DNA of 64,000 bases from Geomonas paludis (GCF_014193585.1 NZ_BLXY01000002.1:955012-1019011); one strand, 5' to 3'. Counted from the first letter of the stretch, positions 44,701-53,964 are shown. Notes: a model not told the origin generated them from the letters alone. Numbers and translations are program-made.

Positions 44701-46945
44701 CGGCAAAGGAGAAGGGGCCCAGGTCGAGAGCGGGGTCGAGGCGCCCCTCCGGTGTCACGCGGGTGACGTAGTCCCGCTGGATGACGGTGCCGAAGCCGTC
44801 GCGGATCTGGTCGAAGACGCCGTAGATGATGAGGCTGCCGTCGGTCTGCACGGTAACCCCCAGGACGTGGTCATCGAAAGAGCCGTCGTGGGTGTACAAG
44901 GCCTCGATGACGAAGCCGTCGTCGACGATACCGTTGCCGGAGATGCGCACCAGGTTGCGCGACACGGCCACGGTCGCCCCGCTCCCCGCCTCGACCACGC
45001 TCCCCGGACGCAGGGTGTATCCCGAGACCAGGATGCGCCCGTCCGGGAGCAGCACTAGGTGGTCGATCTTTCCCCCCAGCTGCAGGGGGGTGCCGCCGTG
45101 CCAGGCCGGGTCGAGCGAGCCGCCAGGGAGCAGCCTCAGCACTTTGCCCGTGTCCGTGGTGACCAGGAGCAGGCCGTCGGGCTGTATGGCTATGGCGGTC
45201 ACCACACCATCCACCTCGCCGGGCGGAACGAAGCCCGGGTCGTGAACGCCCGTGCCGAAGAGCCGGGACATGAACCGGTAGGGGGACACGTCGACGTTGT
45301 CCCCGCCCAGGTAGATCGTGCCGTCCCCGGCAACGGTCAAGGCGTTGATATAGCCGAAGAACTGCAGGTAGCCGCCGAGTACGCTGTTGAAGGAGGCAGG
45401 CCCGGGGACCCCGGCGCCGTCTATCCGCACCATCTGGACCTGAAGGTCGCCGTTGATGGTGATGAAGTCCCCTCCCATCAGGAGCGCGTCGTCGGGCAGG
45501 GGCACGAGGGTGAAGGCCTGCTGCCCGAGATTGAGGTTGGGGTCGTAGCCGGGATCGATGGACCAGTCCCCCCTGAGCCGCGCGATGTGGAACCTCCCCG
45601 CGCCCAGCACCTGTTCGAAGAGGCCGGTTACGGTGGTCCGGCCGTCGGGGTGCAAGGAGAGGCGGTTGACCAGGCCGCCGTCATCGACCACCTGGGGCAG
45701 GTCGTCGTCCAGGGCGCCGTAGGGGTAGAAACGGGCCAGCGAGGTGCGGGTGACGCTGCCGACGTTGCCGAAGGCGCCGGCGGCGAGGAGGCAGCCGTCC
45801 CCCTGCCGGGCCAGCGCCCGGACCGCCCCGTCGGGCGGGGGGAACACGGTTTCCGAGAGGGTCCCGTCGATCCTGAGGCGGGCCAGGTTCCAGCGCTGCG
45901 TCGGACCTGCGCCGGCGCTGAAGGTCCCCGCCGCGATGATGGCGCCGTCCGGCTCCACGACCAGCGCCAAAACCCCTGCCCCGGCGGCGCTGGCGAAGCC
46001 GGGATCGAAGGCATCCAGCGTCCCGTCCCGGTTCAGCCGCGCCAGGTAGTTGCGGGACAGGAATGCGCCGGAGAACTCCCCGCCGAAAAGGATCTTGCCG
46101 TCGGCCTGCACGGCCAGGGCGCGCACCGCGGCGTTGGGAGAGGTGGGGCGAAAGCCCGCGTCGTAGACGCCCGATGCCGAGAAACGGGCCAGGTTGGCGG
46201 ACCAGGGAGTGACAAATTCCCCGCCCACCACCACGGCGCCGTCCTGGAGCGCTATGGCGTTGACCGCCACGTTGCCGGCGTCGTCGTTGAGCCCGCCCGT
46301 GTAGGTCCAGTTGAGCGTCCCGGCGGCGCCCCCGGCAACCGCGACCCCCGCCAGGTTCCTGGTCGGCAGGCCCGCCTTGAGCTCCCGGAACTCACCCCCC
46401 ACCAGCAGGCCCGCGCCCGCGGGGAGCAGGTCGAGCGCGAGTACGGTCACCGCCAGCGGGGTGGTGACCGGGTCGAGGGGGTCGAGGGTTCCGGTCCCCC
46501 CGGCAAGCCGCGCCAAACCCTTGCGGTTGGTCCCCCCGACGTCGGTGAAGCTGCCGCCGATCCAGATGTAGTCCGGGTTGCCCGGGGCCACCGGGTCGGG
46601 CTGGAGCGCCAAGGCGTAGACCGGGCCGGCGGGCGCCGGCGGGTCGAACGAGGCGTCCAGGGTGCCGTCGTGGTTCAGCCGGGCCAGGTTGGTGCGCGTC
46701 ACCGCCGGGATACCGCCGGTCAGGGTGAACTCCCCCGCCACCAGGATCTTCGCGTCCTGTCGCTGCACCGCGACGGCATGGACCACGCCGTTGATGGCCG
46801 CGCTCCCGCCGGGGCGGATGCCGAAACCGTCCAGGGTCCAGGCGGCCCCTGCCCGGGCGGGTAGAGAGCACAGCAACAGGAAAAGGATTGCTGCGGCTGC
46901 CGCTGCCAGGATGCTCCGTCCTGATGCCGGGGTGATCCGTCTCAT
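41795..46945 (-). CDS. Giant secreted delta-60-repeat, MBG and dockerin-like protein
   Basis: A 1716-residue exported protein. After a signal peptide (to about 33, LPARAGA) come many delta-60 repeats, each with a core like VQADGKILFGGEF...LARLNRDGTLDASFDP, which form beta-propellers (about 40-800). MBG-type immunoglobulin-like repeats follow (QSKVYGQDDPPLTYTF; ITFPVIPERTFGDPPF), then bacterial-Ig domains with VTVNGAAL-type strands, and finally a dockerin-like pair of calcium loops (GDLDGNGSVDIQDAL; GVIDVGDLLVLL). It starts three bases after the PilY1 stop and uses a ribosome-binding site within that gene, so the two are coupled. The calcium loops and propellers suggest a surface adhesin or a pilus-associated protein; this is inference. 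Confidence 0.88.
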   Translation of the reverse strand: MRRITPASGRSILAAAAAAILFLLLCSLPARAGAAWTLDGFGIRPGGSAAINGVVHAVAVQRQDAKILVAGEFTLTGGIPAVTRTNLARLNHDGTLDASFDPPAPAGPVYALALQPDPVAPGNPDYIWIGGSFTDVGGTNRKGLARLAGGTGTLDPLDPVTTPLAVTVLALDLLPAGAGLLVGGEFRELKAGLPTRNLAGVAVAGGAAGTLNWTYTGGLNDDAGNVAVNAIALQDGAVVVGGEFVTPWSANLARFSASGVYDAGFRPTSPNAAVRALAVQADGKILFGGEFSGAFLSRNYLARLNRDGTLDAFDPGFASAAGAGVLALVVEPDGAIIAAGTFSAGAGPTQRWNLARLRIDGTLSETVFPPPDGAVRALARQGDGCLLAAGAFGNVGSVTRTSLARFYPYGALDDDLPQVVDDGGLVNRLSLHPDGRTTVTGLFEQVLGAGRFHIARLRGDWSIDPGYDPNLNLGQQAFTLVPLPDDALLMGGDFITINGDLQVQMVRIDGAGVPGPASFNSVLGGYLQFFGYINALTVAGDGTIYLGGDNVDVSPYRFMSRLFGTGVHDPGFVPPGEVDGVVTAIAIQPDGLLLVTTDTGKVLRLLPGGSLDPAWHGGTPLQLGGKIDHLVLLPDGRILVSGYTLRPGSVVEAGSGATVAVSRNLVRISGNGIVDDGFVIEALYTHDGSFDDHVLGVTVQTDGSLIIYGVFDQIRDGFGTVIQRDYVTRVTPEGRLDPALDLGPFSFAGGTPVSQVETVNLQPDGKMLVGGDFIGLNGRNKLVRFSNGWSSEELSVSDTGDKVTWLRSGTSPELWRVTFEYSENPDAAVPIWVPLGNARWVAGRWELDGLDLAQFGTSVNRYVRARGYVASERGTLGSPVESVRLYYLKPQTITITVSADAQSKVYGQDDPPLTYTFTPALNGGDQFTGALSRIPGRDVGVYAITAGTLALGSGYQLVYRGANLTITQADLLITAADQTKTAGSANPPLSARYTGLAPWDTKDTLGGAPLISTAVDAATGRGSYPIHAALGGITSANYRYSFADGTFTVTGRPQLITFNQPPAKSYGDAPFAAAARADSGLPVGYASSNPGAATVVNGEIRIAGAGSTVITATQGGDAMWDPAPEVRVTLDVGRAALRMTAQDKSRAYLTPNPELTVNFLGFVYGEGSSVLTGTPLLSTAATLTSAVGSYPIVAAAGTLRAANYDIVPVNGTLTVFKSCQEITFPVIPERTFGDPPFEIVASACSGLPLSFKSSNPEVARVDGNVITVVGAGSAVITAGQPGSGDLETAPEQSQPFVVHRSGQQVSFSSPAQRVVGDPPFDLKGSASSGLPLSYASSDPAVATVAGSTVTVVGAGTTVLSALQGGSGNYLPALPVSRTLTVAQEGTPPQLQLSTLNSGATTANPVLNIMGRARDASGIASLTVAGVERRADAALFSAAVPLAEGENAVAVTARDGAGNVTTHSFTVTLDALAPVLTLSAPADNSVTDAVSCAVTGTVTPGSTVTMAVNGAALQFLPVSGGSFTGSALLAQGVNTIELTAERDGRSSRSKRSVTCDPAAPALAITDPVQDLRTEAESVTVRGTVGSAAAGGVQLEAAGALYTPEVVGGAFRQQLPLAPGENRVTVRAVSGSGTASLAQRNLVRIERIGGDLDGNGSVDIQDALQLLKISLGTQPAGAAALAHGDLAPVVNGVSRPDGVIDVGDLLVLLRSIVGLSHL

Positions 46946-46948
46946 GCC

Positions 46949-49900
46949 TTAGCGCTCCTGAATATGGATGATCTTCTTCAAAGCCTTCAAGCCGCTGTTG
47001 GTGACCAGGCGGGGCTTGACCCCTTTGCCGGTCTGGGGAGGGGTGCGCCGGTGGTCGCGGTCCGGCATGAGAGCGATGTCGAGGCTGGGGATGCCGCCGC
47101 TGGAGAGCGGCATCAGGGCCTGGGCCGACAGCGACCTGGTGGGGCCGCCGGTGCTGTAGTGGGCCCCCCACAGGTAGGAGACCCCCTCCTGGCAGGGATC
47201 CAGGGACGGCTGGAAGGTCGGGAAGAAGACCGCGCCTCCGGTCAGGGTGGTCGGGCTGTCGATGGCGCGCTCGCTGCCGAAGGTGCCGGAGGCGGCGTCG
47301 AGTTTTATCACCCAGCCATGGTAGCTCTCCCCTTGGTCCCTGGGCTGCACCACCCTGGCGACATCGGTGACGTCGGTCAGGTCGGACAGGCGCAGCGTCG
47401 CGCTGCTGCAGGAACCGGCCCCCTTGAAGAAGGTGTTCTTACCGGCGTCGTAGCAGGGCTCGCTGACACCGTAGAGGGCGCGCGCTGCCGAGAGGTCATC
47501 GTCCCTGTTGAAGTATCTTCCGGCGCCGAAGTAGAGCCACAGGCGCTTGTACTGCCGGTCCTGGAGCTTGCCGATGGCCCCGGTGACCGGACCGACGTCG
47601 TCTATGACGATGCCCGGTTTCCAGTGGGCCGGGTCCGGGTCCTCGTAGGTCAAAAGCCTCAGCACCCCGCCGGTCCACCCTCCCCCGGTGGCGGCCCTGG
47701 TGTAACCGACGTAGAGGGCATCGTCCTCGTAATTGCCGTCGGCAGAGCCGCTCCACTTGTCGGCATCGATCCCGGCGCCGGCCATGCTGCCGCCGAAGGC
47801 GTTGGGTATGTCGGTCTCGATGACCCAGTAGTTGCGCCCCTGGGTGAGCGGCGGTACGGCGTTCAGGTCCACGACGAAGAGCCTCAGGGGCTGGTCCGAC
47901 ACCGCGGTGAACTGGCGCGTTTTCCTGTCGACCGCTCCGGTCGGTCCCGAGGCGAAGACGGCGAACCAGCGCCCGTTCTTGTCCGGATCGTGAACCTCCT
48001 GGTTTTGACCGTTGACGGTGCGCGCCTTGACGCGGATGATGGCGGCGCCTGAGGTGGCGAAGCCGAGGTCCGGGTGGGAGAACTCCCACAGGAACCGGGG
48101 GGTGCCGGAGCCGTCGCCCGCCTGGGTGGTGACGTCCAGGGCGAAGTAGGAGGAAAGCCCGCCCACGCCGGCAGCCGGCGCCTTGACGCAGGTCGCCGTG
48201 GCCCCGGCGTCCACGCAGGCGGGGCCGTCGGGGAGGCGGCTGGCGCCCCCGAGCCCCATGGCGCCGATCAGGACCGTGCGCCAGTTGCTCCCGGCGCTGT
48301 TGTCCTTGGCGCAGTCCCAGTACCTGTCGCGGCTGCACAGGGCGGGGTCGCCCAGGCTTGCGTCCAGAAGCGTACCGGCGCCGTCCACGTAGTACAGGTG
48401 CAGGTAAGGGGGCTCCTTGAGGTACCTGAGGTAGGGGAGCGCGTTTTTGGGGACGAAGGCCCACTCCTCCTTGCCCGGATCGCTCCCGTCCAGAACCGCT
48501 TTCTGCGTGCGGGGCCAGACCTCCTGGTCGACCGGGTGCACCCGGCTCTGTCCCAGCCTGAAGGCATGCAGCATGCCGTCGTTGGCCCCGACGTACACGG
48601 TGCCGCGGCCGGCGTAAGCCGGTTGATCGATGAATTTGCGGTAGGAGAGGTCCCCGTAGCCCGCCGGCCCCGTGAGATGATAGCTCCCCAGGGGGGCCGC
48701 CGACTGCAGTACCGGGGTGGACGAGATGATGTCGCCGAGCTTCCAGACCTTGGTCCCGGTCCCGCCATAGGCGTTGAGCCGGCGGTCCCTGGTGGCGGCC
48801 CCGCTCTCCCCCTTGATGTCGTCGCTCCCCTTGACGAAAGCCACGATCTGGTTCGCTTCCGCCTGGTCCTGGGCCAGGAGCAGCTGCCGGTTGACCGCCG
48901 ACGAGGTGTCCAGGAACGGGACCAGGGAGGTGCCGCCGGTCTGGGTGTAGATGGTCCTGGTCTCCGGGGCACGTTCCCAGAGCTGGCGCCCCGCGCGCCA
49001 CAGGCTCTGCACCGCCTCGGGGAGGACGGTGAGGGGGTACCCCGCGGCCTGGACCGGATCGACGCTGCCGTCGCCGTCCGCATCGACGGAGAGCCTGGCA
49101 CGACTCTCCTTTAAGGCGGGATCGACGGTGAACTCGACCACCCGGTCCAGCTTCAGATCGAGGACCTTGTTGCCCCGGGTGTCCTCCCTGATGCGGCTGC
49201 CCCCCCCGGAGCCGCCGCCCATGAAGTTGTCGATGTAGTACCAGAGCGTCTGCAGCTCTCCGATCCAGATCCCGGAGGTTTTGCCGCCGTCGAAGCTCTT
49301 CTGCGGATAGTACTGGGGCTGCAGGAACAGGGCCCCGTTCCCCTCCCCCGTTGCCAGCAACGAGCTGCTGGTTCCCGTGTTGAAACCTCCGGCGATCTGC
49401 AGCAGCACCGTCACCAGCGCACTCTGCAGGCCGGCCGGGTTGTAGACGCTCCTGATGCCTCCCCCCCCGTTGGCGGCGGTCAGCTGCATCAGCTTCTCGG
49501 GCTTTCCCTCGTCGGACGTGGTGCAGTTGCCGTCGGCGTCGTACCCGGCCCTGCTGGCAGGATCGCCGCAGGGGGGGCCGGTGTAGACCACGTGGGTGGT
49601 GATGTAATCCTTGTGCCGCGCGATGGGCTGGGCAGGGTCGAAGATGTTCTTGTGCCGGGCGATCCAGGCCAGGTCGTCGAGGTTGTAGCTGCCGAGGTTC
49701 TCCGGGGGGGATCCGGCGGGCGTGCTCGCGGTGGTGGTGAGGCTGGCGGGCATGCCGTCGGCGGGATTGACCCAGGCCGCTGTGGCTGCGGCCAGGTAGC
49801 TGTTGACGGCGGCGGCACGGTCCGCGCTCGACATGCCGTCGGTGACGATGAGGATGTTGTTTCTCTGGCAGCTGTACTTCGAAGGGGGATAGGCTGGGTC

Positions 49901-51556
49901 GAAGTCGCCGGACTGGAGACGGAAGGTCCCCTTTTCCGCATAGTACCCGATCGCTTCGTAGAAAGCCTCGGCCAGCGGCGTCCAGGACGTCCCCCTGACG
50001 GCGTCCACGGCCGCGACGAGCCCCTTGCCATGGTCGCCGGCCTCCCCGTAGTTGATATAGGAGATGATCCGCCCCCCGTCGGTACGGGTGTCCTCGCTGC
50101 AGGTCCCGGTACCGCAGTCGCCGTCGGAGTAGCATTCCCTGCGCGGCGCCGGATCGCTGCTGCAGTGCTTCACGCAGGGAATGGCGCCGCACTCGGAGCC
50201 GGCCCCGTTGTCGTTGAAGATCATGGCGCCGAAGTTGATGTCGTCGGCGAACTGCTGGATCAGCCCCGTCGGCGCCGCTGGCGGGGCCAGCCGGACCTGG
50301 AGCGTTGCCGTGACCTTGCCGAGGTTGGTGATCCCCGCGTCCAGGATGAAGGCGGGGAGGCTCGCGTTGGTTCCGGCCTGCGCGGCGTTGGCCGATGGGT
50401 CGTCGAGCCACGGTTTCTCCACCTCGGCGCAGAAATCCTTGGTCTGGTTCACCGAGCATTCCTCGCCGAAGCCACCTTGGCTGTAGCACTGCCCGAGGTA
50501 TCCCTGGGTCGAGGCGGTGCTGCCATGGTACAGGAGACTGTGGAACAGGTCTTTGCCGCAGACGTCGTCCCCGACGTTCTTGGGTATCTTGGTCGGTTGG
50601 GCGCTGTAGAAGAAGACGTAGCGTTTGCGGCAATCGGGCAGCAGGTTGTTCAACAGGTCACTGTAGATGATGTCGGTGCCGGCCAGGTAGTTGTAGCAGT
50701 AGCTCATGATCTCGGCGAAGACCTTGCCGGCGGTCGGCACGCCGACGGGGTCCTCCAGTTTACCCATGCAGGTGGCGGCGGCGGTAGCCACCTCGCTGGC
50801 CGGTGCCCGCTCCTGCCATTTCTGCACGGCTAAAAGGCAGTCGCTCTTGTTGTAGGCCGCGGGGTAGATGTCGATTCGGCTCGGGCCGCCGTGGTTGCCC
50901 TGCTGCACATACCCTGTTTCGGCGGGGATCGGCCCGCGCACCCCGAAGGTGACCGGCAGAGGGGTGCCGTTGGCGTCCTTGACCATCTTCACGTAGCGCT
51001 TCCCAAGGCAGCCGCGCGACTCCGCCTGCAGCAGGCCCGTCCCCGGGTCGTACTTGCCGCCGGTCAGGGCCAGCTTTTCCAGGTCGAGCTTGCTCATGGC
51101 GAGCCAGTTGAGGAACTTGCCGGTGGCGATGAAATTGTCCAGTTTCTTGCTGGTCTTGTTGAGGTTGACGCAGACATAGGCGGCCTTGGCCTGGTTGCAG
51201 GCGCTACTGTCGATGCCGGTCCCGGCAGCGGCCACGAAGCGGTCGGTGGCCGTGGAATATTGGTAGACGGTGCCCTGCTGGAAATACCCGGGATAACTGG
51301 CGGCAGGGTCGAAGCTGTCGTCAAGGCAGAAGGTCTGCGGGGTCGTGTAAGCGAGGTCGTACATGCTCGCCGAGTTGTCCAGCAAAAGCAGCAGGTTGGG
51401 CTTCACCCCGGGAAGGGGCGGGACGCTGCAGTAGGCCTGCATGTCCGCAGCCGCGTCGGCTTGCGCCTGGCGCGCCACAGACAAAAGCACGCAGACGCTC
51501 AGGCAAAGAATCACCACGCCGGCGCGCACGGGCGCAGGCACTCTCCCCTTTCCCAT
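46949..51556 (-). CDS. pilY1: PilY1-like type IV pilus tip adhesin
   Basis: A 1535-residue exported protein. After the signal peptide (to about 34) a von Willebrand A-like domain carries the metal site D60-x-S62-x-S64 (LLLDNSASM). Many cysteines follow, including paired CxxC-type sites in a region unlike the Pseudomonas protein. An EF-hand-like loop DADGDGSVD lies near residue 820, and the C-terminal half is the PilY1 beta-propeller (YVGANDGMLHAFRLG; GRGTVYVGA). PilY1 proteins sit at pilus tips, bind calcium and control pilus extension and surface sensing. Pseudomonas PilY1 is about 1160 residues, so this one is long. AGGAG before ATG 51556 fixes the start. No minor pilin genes adjoin it. Confidence 0.88.
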   Translation of the reverse strand: MGKGRVPAPVRAGVVILCLSVCVLLSVARQAQADAAADMQAYCSVPPLPGVKPNLLLLLDNSASMYDLAYTTPQTFCLDDSFDPAASYPGYFQQGTVYQYSTATDRFVAAAGTGIDSSACNQAKAAYVCVNLNKTSKKLDNFIATGKFLNWLAMSKLDLEKLALTGGKYDPGTGLLQAESRGCLGKRYVKMVKDANGTPLPVTFGVRGPIPAETGYVQQGNHGGPSRIDIYPAAYNKSDCLLAVQKWQERAPASEVATAAATCMGKLEDPVGVPTAGKVFAEIMSYCYNYLAGTDIIYSDLLNNLLPDCRKRYVFFYSAQPTKIPKNVGDDVCGKDLFHSLLYHGSTASTQGYLGQCYSQGGFGEECSVNQTKDFCAEVEKPWLDDPSANAAQAGTNASLPAFILDAGITNLGKVTATLQVRLAPPAAPTGLIQQFADDINFGAMIFNDNGAGSECGAIPCVKHCSSDPAPRRECYSDGDCGTGTCSEDTRTDGGRIISYINYGEAGDHGKGLVAAVDAVRGTSWTPLAEAFYEAIGYYAEKGTFRLQSGDFDPAYPPSKYSCQRNNILIVTDGMSSADRAAAVNSYLAAATAAWVNPADGMPASLTTTASTPAGSPPENLGSYNLDDLAWIARHKNIFDPAQPIARHKDYITTHVVYTGPPCGDPASRAGYDADGNCTTSDEGKPEKLMQLTAANGGGGIRSVYNPAGLQSALVTVLLQIAGGFNTGTSSSLLATGEGNGALFLQPQYYPQKSFDGGKTSGIWIGELQTLWYYIDNFMGGGSGGGSRIREDTRGNKVLDLKLDRVVEFTVDPALKESRARLSVDADGDGSVDPVQAAGYPLTVLPEAVQSLWRAGRQLWERAPETRTIYTQTGGTSLVPFLDTSSAVNRQLLLAQDQAEANQIVAFVKGSDDIKGESGAATRDRRLNAYGGTGTKVWKLGDIISSTPVLQSAAPLGSYHLTGPAGYGDLSYRKFIDQPAYAGRGTVYVGANDGMLHAFRLGQSRVHPVDQEVWPRTQKAVLDGSDPGKEEWAFVPKNALPYLRYLKEPPYLHLYYVDGAGTLLDASLGDPALCSRDRYWDCAKDNSAGSNWRTVLIGAMGLGGASRLPDGPACVDAGATATCVKAPAAGVGGLSSYFALDVTTQAGDGSGTPRFLWEFSHPDLGFATSGAAIIRVKARTVNGQNQEVHDPDKNGRWFAVFASGPTGAVDRKTRQFTAVSDQPLRLFVVDLNAVPPLTQGRNYWVIETDIPNAFGGSMAGAGIDADKWSGSADGNYEDDALYVGYTRAATGGGWTGGVLRLLTYEDPDPAHWKPGIVIDDVGPVTGAIGKLQDRQYKRLWLYFGAGRYFNRDDDLSAARALYGVSEPCYDAGKNTFFKGAGSCSSATLRLSDLTDVTDVARVVQPRDQGESYHGWVIKLDAASGTFGSERAIDSPTTLTGGAVFFPTFQPSLDPCQEGVSYLWGAHYSTGGPTRSLSAQALMPLSSGGIPSLDIALMPDRDHRRTPPQTGKGVKPRLVTNSGLKALKKIIHIQER

Positions 51557-51780
51557 CGTGACTCCTTTCACATTAAGTCCGTCGGCCCAAGCCGGTGCGC
51601 CGATCAAAATATTGGAAAATTCCAATCAGAAGAGTATAGCCTTCGCGTTGAGAAAAAAAAGTCCCCTCTCGATTCGGGGGGTTCCGGGCCCGGCGCGCGC
51701 CGCTGCGCTCATTGACACGGTTTTCTTTACTGTTAATCTTTTTTAACTTTTAATTGGAAAGATCCAGACGAGGACCGTTG

Positions 51781-52650
51781 ATGGGGAGTGAGGGCAGGAA
51801 CAACATGGGATGGCCCGGCAGGCTGGTGCTGCTCGCTGCCGCCTTGATGCTGGTGACGGCCAGCGCCGGTGCCGCCCCCAAGGTCAAGTCGTTGTGCGAC
51901 ATCAGTTACCCGAGCGACTCGCGCATCAAGTGGAGCTGCCGCAAGCTCACCTGGAGCGACACCCCGCAGCGGCTTTTCGGCGGCTACTGGCGCGACGTGC
52001 TGCGCTTCAACCGGATGGACCGGCGCCATTTCCTGGGGGGCGTCTCCATCAAGGTACCCAGGGACCTGGCGCAGGTGAAGAACTTCAACCCCATGCCGCT
52101 TGCCTACCCGCAGGGAGCGCGGGAGCCGAAACTGATACTGGTGGACCAGACCGAGATGTTCCTGGGAGCCTACCAGTACGGCAAGCTGATCTTTTCCTCC
52201 CCCATCGCGCTCGGGGTGCAGGGGATGATGGTCCCCAACGGCACCTTCCGGGTCGATGCCGCCGACCGCAGCCACCACTCCAACGTGTACCAGGTGGAGG
52301 AGATCGGCCGCCCCTACCCCATGCACTACGGGCTCAGGTTCTGGGTGGACACGAGCAAGGACGAGGAGCCCTCCTACTGGATCCACGGCCGCGACCTCCC
52401 GGGCTACCCGGTCTCGCACGGCTGCATCGGGCTCTATGACGAGGAGATGCAGTACGACTACTACCGAAGATACGACCGCAAGGTGAACGGGAAGCACTAC
52501 CACGAACTGACCAGGCCCTTCCTGGAGGACGCCAAGGCGCTGTACCGGTGGGCGGTCGATCCCCGCAGCGATACCGGCGGGTTCCACAAGGTGAAGAACG
52601 GCCCCCTGGTGGTGATCACGGGGCGGCCGGCCAACAGGCCGGGAAAGTAG
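51781..52650 (+). CDS. Periplasmic L,D-transpeptidase (YkuD family)
   Basis: A 289-residue exported enzyme with a signal peptide (AAALMLVTASAGA). The YkuD domain (about 115-215) contains the catalytic signature YWIHGRDLPGYPVSHGCIGL, giving His and Cys at the proper spacing (HGxx...SHGCIGL). It forms meso-diaminopimelate crosslinks or attaches proteins to peptidoglycan. A second possible start at 51805, with AGGA five bases before it, would give a shorter n-region of the signal peptide. It is divergent from pilY1 and ends upstream of a REP element and a terminator. A second transpeptidase is encoded at 40229. Confidence 0.9.
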   Translation: MGSEGRNNMGWPGRLVLLAAALMLVTASAGAAPKVKSLCDISYPSDSRIKWSCRKLTWSDTPQRLFGGYWRDVLRFNRMDRRHFLGGVSIKVPRDLAQVKNFNPMPLAYPQGAREPKLILVDQTEMFLGAYQYGKLIFSSPIALGVQGMMVPNGTFRVDAADRSHHSNVYQVEEIGRPYPMHYGLRFWVDTSKDEEPSYWIHGRDLPGYPVSHGCIGLYDEEMQYDYYRRYDRKVNGKHYHELTRPFLEDAKALYRWAVDPRSDTGGFHKVKNGPLVVITGRPANRPGK

Positions 52651-52683
52651 CGATCTGCAGCCGCAGATAAAGCCCTGGAAATG

Positions 52684-52810
52684 ATGTCCACCTCCCCTCT
52701 CCCTCTGGGAGAGGGCCAGGGTGAGGGCCTTGCCACAGGCAAAATATTCCTGGCCGGCATCCCCCCTCACCCGCCCTCCGGCCCCCCTCTCCCAAAGGGA
52801 GAGGGGGGCT
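52684..52810. repeat. REP-like inverted element (CCCTCTCCC type)
   Basis: Facing arms, CCCTCTCCCTCTGGGAGAGGGCC...GGTGAGGGC on the left and CCCTCACCCGCCC...CTCTCCCAAAGGGAGAGG on the right. It matches the elements at 24663, 61501 and 63770. Confidence 0.85.
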
Positions 52811-52816
52811 TGAAAC

Positions 52817-52852
52817 AAAAAGGCCGCGCCCGTTAGGGGCGCGGCCTTTTTT
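52817..52852. terminator. Bidirectional Rho-independent terminator
   Basis: A perfect 15-base stem, AAAAAGGCCGCGCCC and GGGCGCGGCCTTTTT, with a five-base loop. A-tract and T-tract on the two sides let it serve both the L,D-transpeptidase gene on the plus strand and the ferredoxin gene on the minus strand, which ends at 52871. Confidence 0.92.
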
Positions 52853-52870
52853 GCTGCTGCTTTTGAGGGG

Positions 52871-53062
52871 TCAGCGCCAGTGAATGCAACTCACCGGGCA
52901 GACGTCGATGGCGTTACGTTGGATTTCGTCCTCGGAAGCGCCGGCCGGGTCATAGGCTTCCGCCTTGCCGTTGTCGGCAAACCGGAACACTTCCGGCACG
53001 TTGTCCGTGCAAAGCCCGCAGCTGATGCAGACGTCTTGGTCGACCCAGGGTTCTTTTGCCAT
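52871..53062 (-). CDS. Single-cluster 4Fe-4S ferredoxin
   Basis: A 63-residue ferredoxin with CISCGLC (Cys12, Cys15, Cys18) and CPVSC (Cys55, with Cys59 nearby), the pattern of monocluster [4Fe-4S] ferredoxins of sulfate and metal reducers. It carries electrons in the cytoplasm; the partner oxidoreductase is not identifiable. GAGG-type sequence lies before ATG 53062. It precedes the shared terminator and may be transcribed together with the YtxH gene 43 bp upstream. Confidence 0.92.
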   Translation of the reverse strand: MAKEPWVDQDVCISCGLCTDNVPEVFRFADNGKAEAYDPAGASEDEIQRNAIDVCPVSCIHWR

Positions 53063-53105
53063 GGTAGTACCTCCAGTTTTTGATTGTGAAGCGTCGAACG
53101 CAACG

Positions 53106-53450
53106 CTAGATGCTGTCCGCCAACCTCTTCCTTTGCTCTTCCAGTTTTTCCTGGGCCTTCTCCAGGGCCGCCAGCAACGTCTTCTTGGACTCCTTGGTGA
53201 GCCCTTCCTTCTCCTTGAGGAAGTCGGAGGCGCGGTCGCTGGCGCGGTCCACGAAGTCGGAAACGGTCTCGGCGAAGTCGCTCACCGCCTCGTTCGCCTT
53301 GCCCCCCATCTCCTCGGCCAGCGACGCCAGGTACTTCCGCGTCTTCTTCCCGGCTTGGGGAGCCAGCAAAAGAGCAAGGCCCGCTCCGATCAGGCCGCCC
53401 ACTACCAGCTTCACCATGCATCCCCCTTCGCAGCACTCTTTGTGTCCCAT
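53106..53450 (-). CDS. YtxH-domain (gas vesicle/stress-type) membrane-anchored protein
   Basis: A 114-residue protein with the YtxH pattern: a glycine-rich membrane helix (VGGLIGAGLALLLAPQ) directly followed by GKKTRKYL and a long charged coiled coil (about 45-110, with SDFAETVSDFVDRASDRASDF). YtxH proteins are induced by stress or stationary phase; their function is unknown. Cysteines CCEGGC at the N-terminus are unusual. ATG 53450 follows GGAGA; longer upstream frames run through REP sequence and are rejected. Confidence 0.82.
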   Translation of the reverse strand: MGHKECCEGGCMVKLVVGGLIGAGLALLLAPQAGKKTRKYLASLAEEMGGKANEAVSDFAETVSDFVDRASDRASDFLKEKEGLTKESKKTLLAALEKAQEKLEEQRKRLADSI

Positions 53451-53555
53451 ACCGTCTCCTCCGTCCGCTGGTTTTGACAACAGCGGTAATACTACCAATA
53501 AAATTAATTTCGTCCAACGCCTCAAAAATGTCGGTTGTGCGGGTGACACAAAAGC

Positions 53556-53875
53556 AAATCCCCCCTGCCCCCTTCGCAAAGGGGGGAACCTTCGTTCACG
53601 GGCGACGCTTTGTTCCTGGTTCCCAAGCTCCAGCTTGGGAACCCCATATGGCGCAAAGCTCCAGCTTTGCATCCGAGGGAAGTTGGAGTTTCCGAGAGGC
53701 TTTGCGTTCCCAAGGCGGACCTTGGGAACGAGACCAAAAGGCAGCAGAAGGGACTGGCTCCGTTAGGTGCCTGTCCCTTTAGCGGAACGCTCAATTCCGC
53801 CCATCCACCTTACCCCAAGCCCCTAAGGGGACAGGCACCTGGCGGAGCCTGTCCCCTCCTTCGGTGAAAGGAGGA
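53556..53875. repeat. REP-like repeat cluster, including inverted copy of the 22.5-kb block
   Basis: The stretch includes a C-run/G-run palindrome (53556-53590, as at 16929), the 120-bp block 53614-53733 (reverse complement of 22504-22623, with GTTCCCAAGC palindromes), and GGACAGGCACC elements at 53752-53785 and 53826-53858. No gene is supported in 53451-53964. The promoter of the MoxR/VWA unit should lie in the last ~80 bp. Confidence 0.85.
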
Positions 53876-53964
53876 TTCAGCCGGATTTTCTCCGTGGCCA
53901 ATGGTTTTCATTTTGTGTAAGATGGCGGATCGACACAGTTACAACGGCAAGGGAAGGACGCGAC

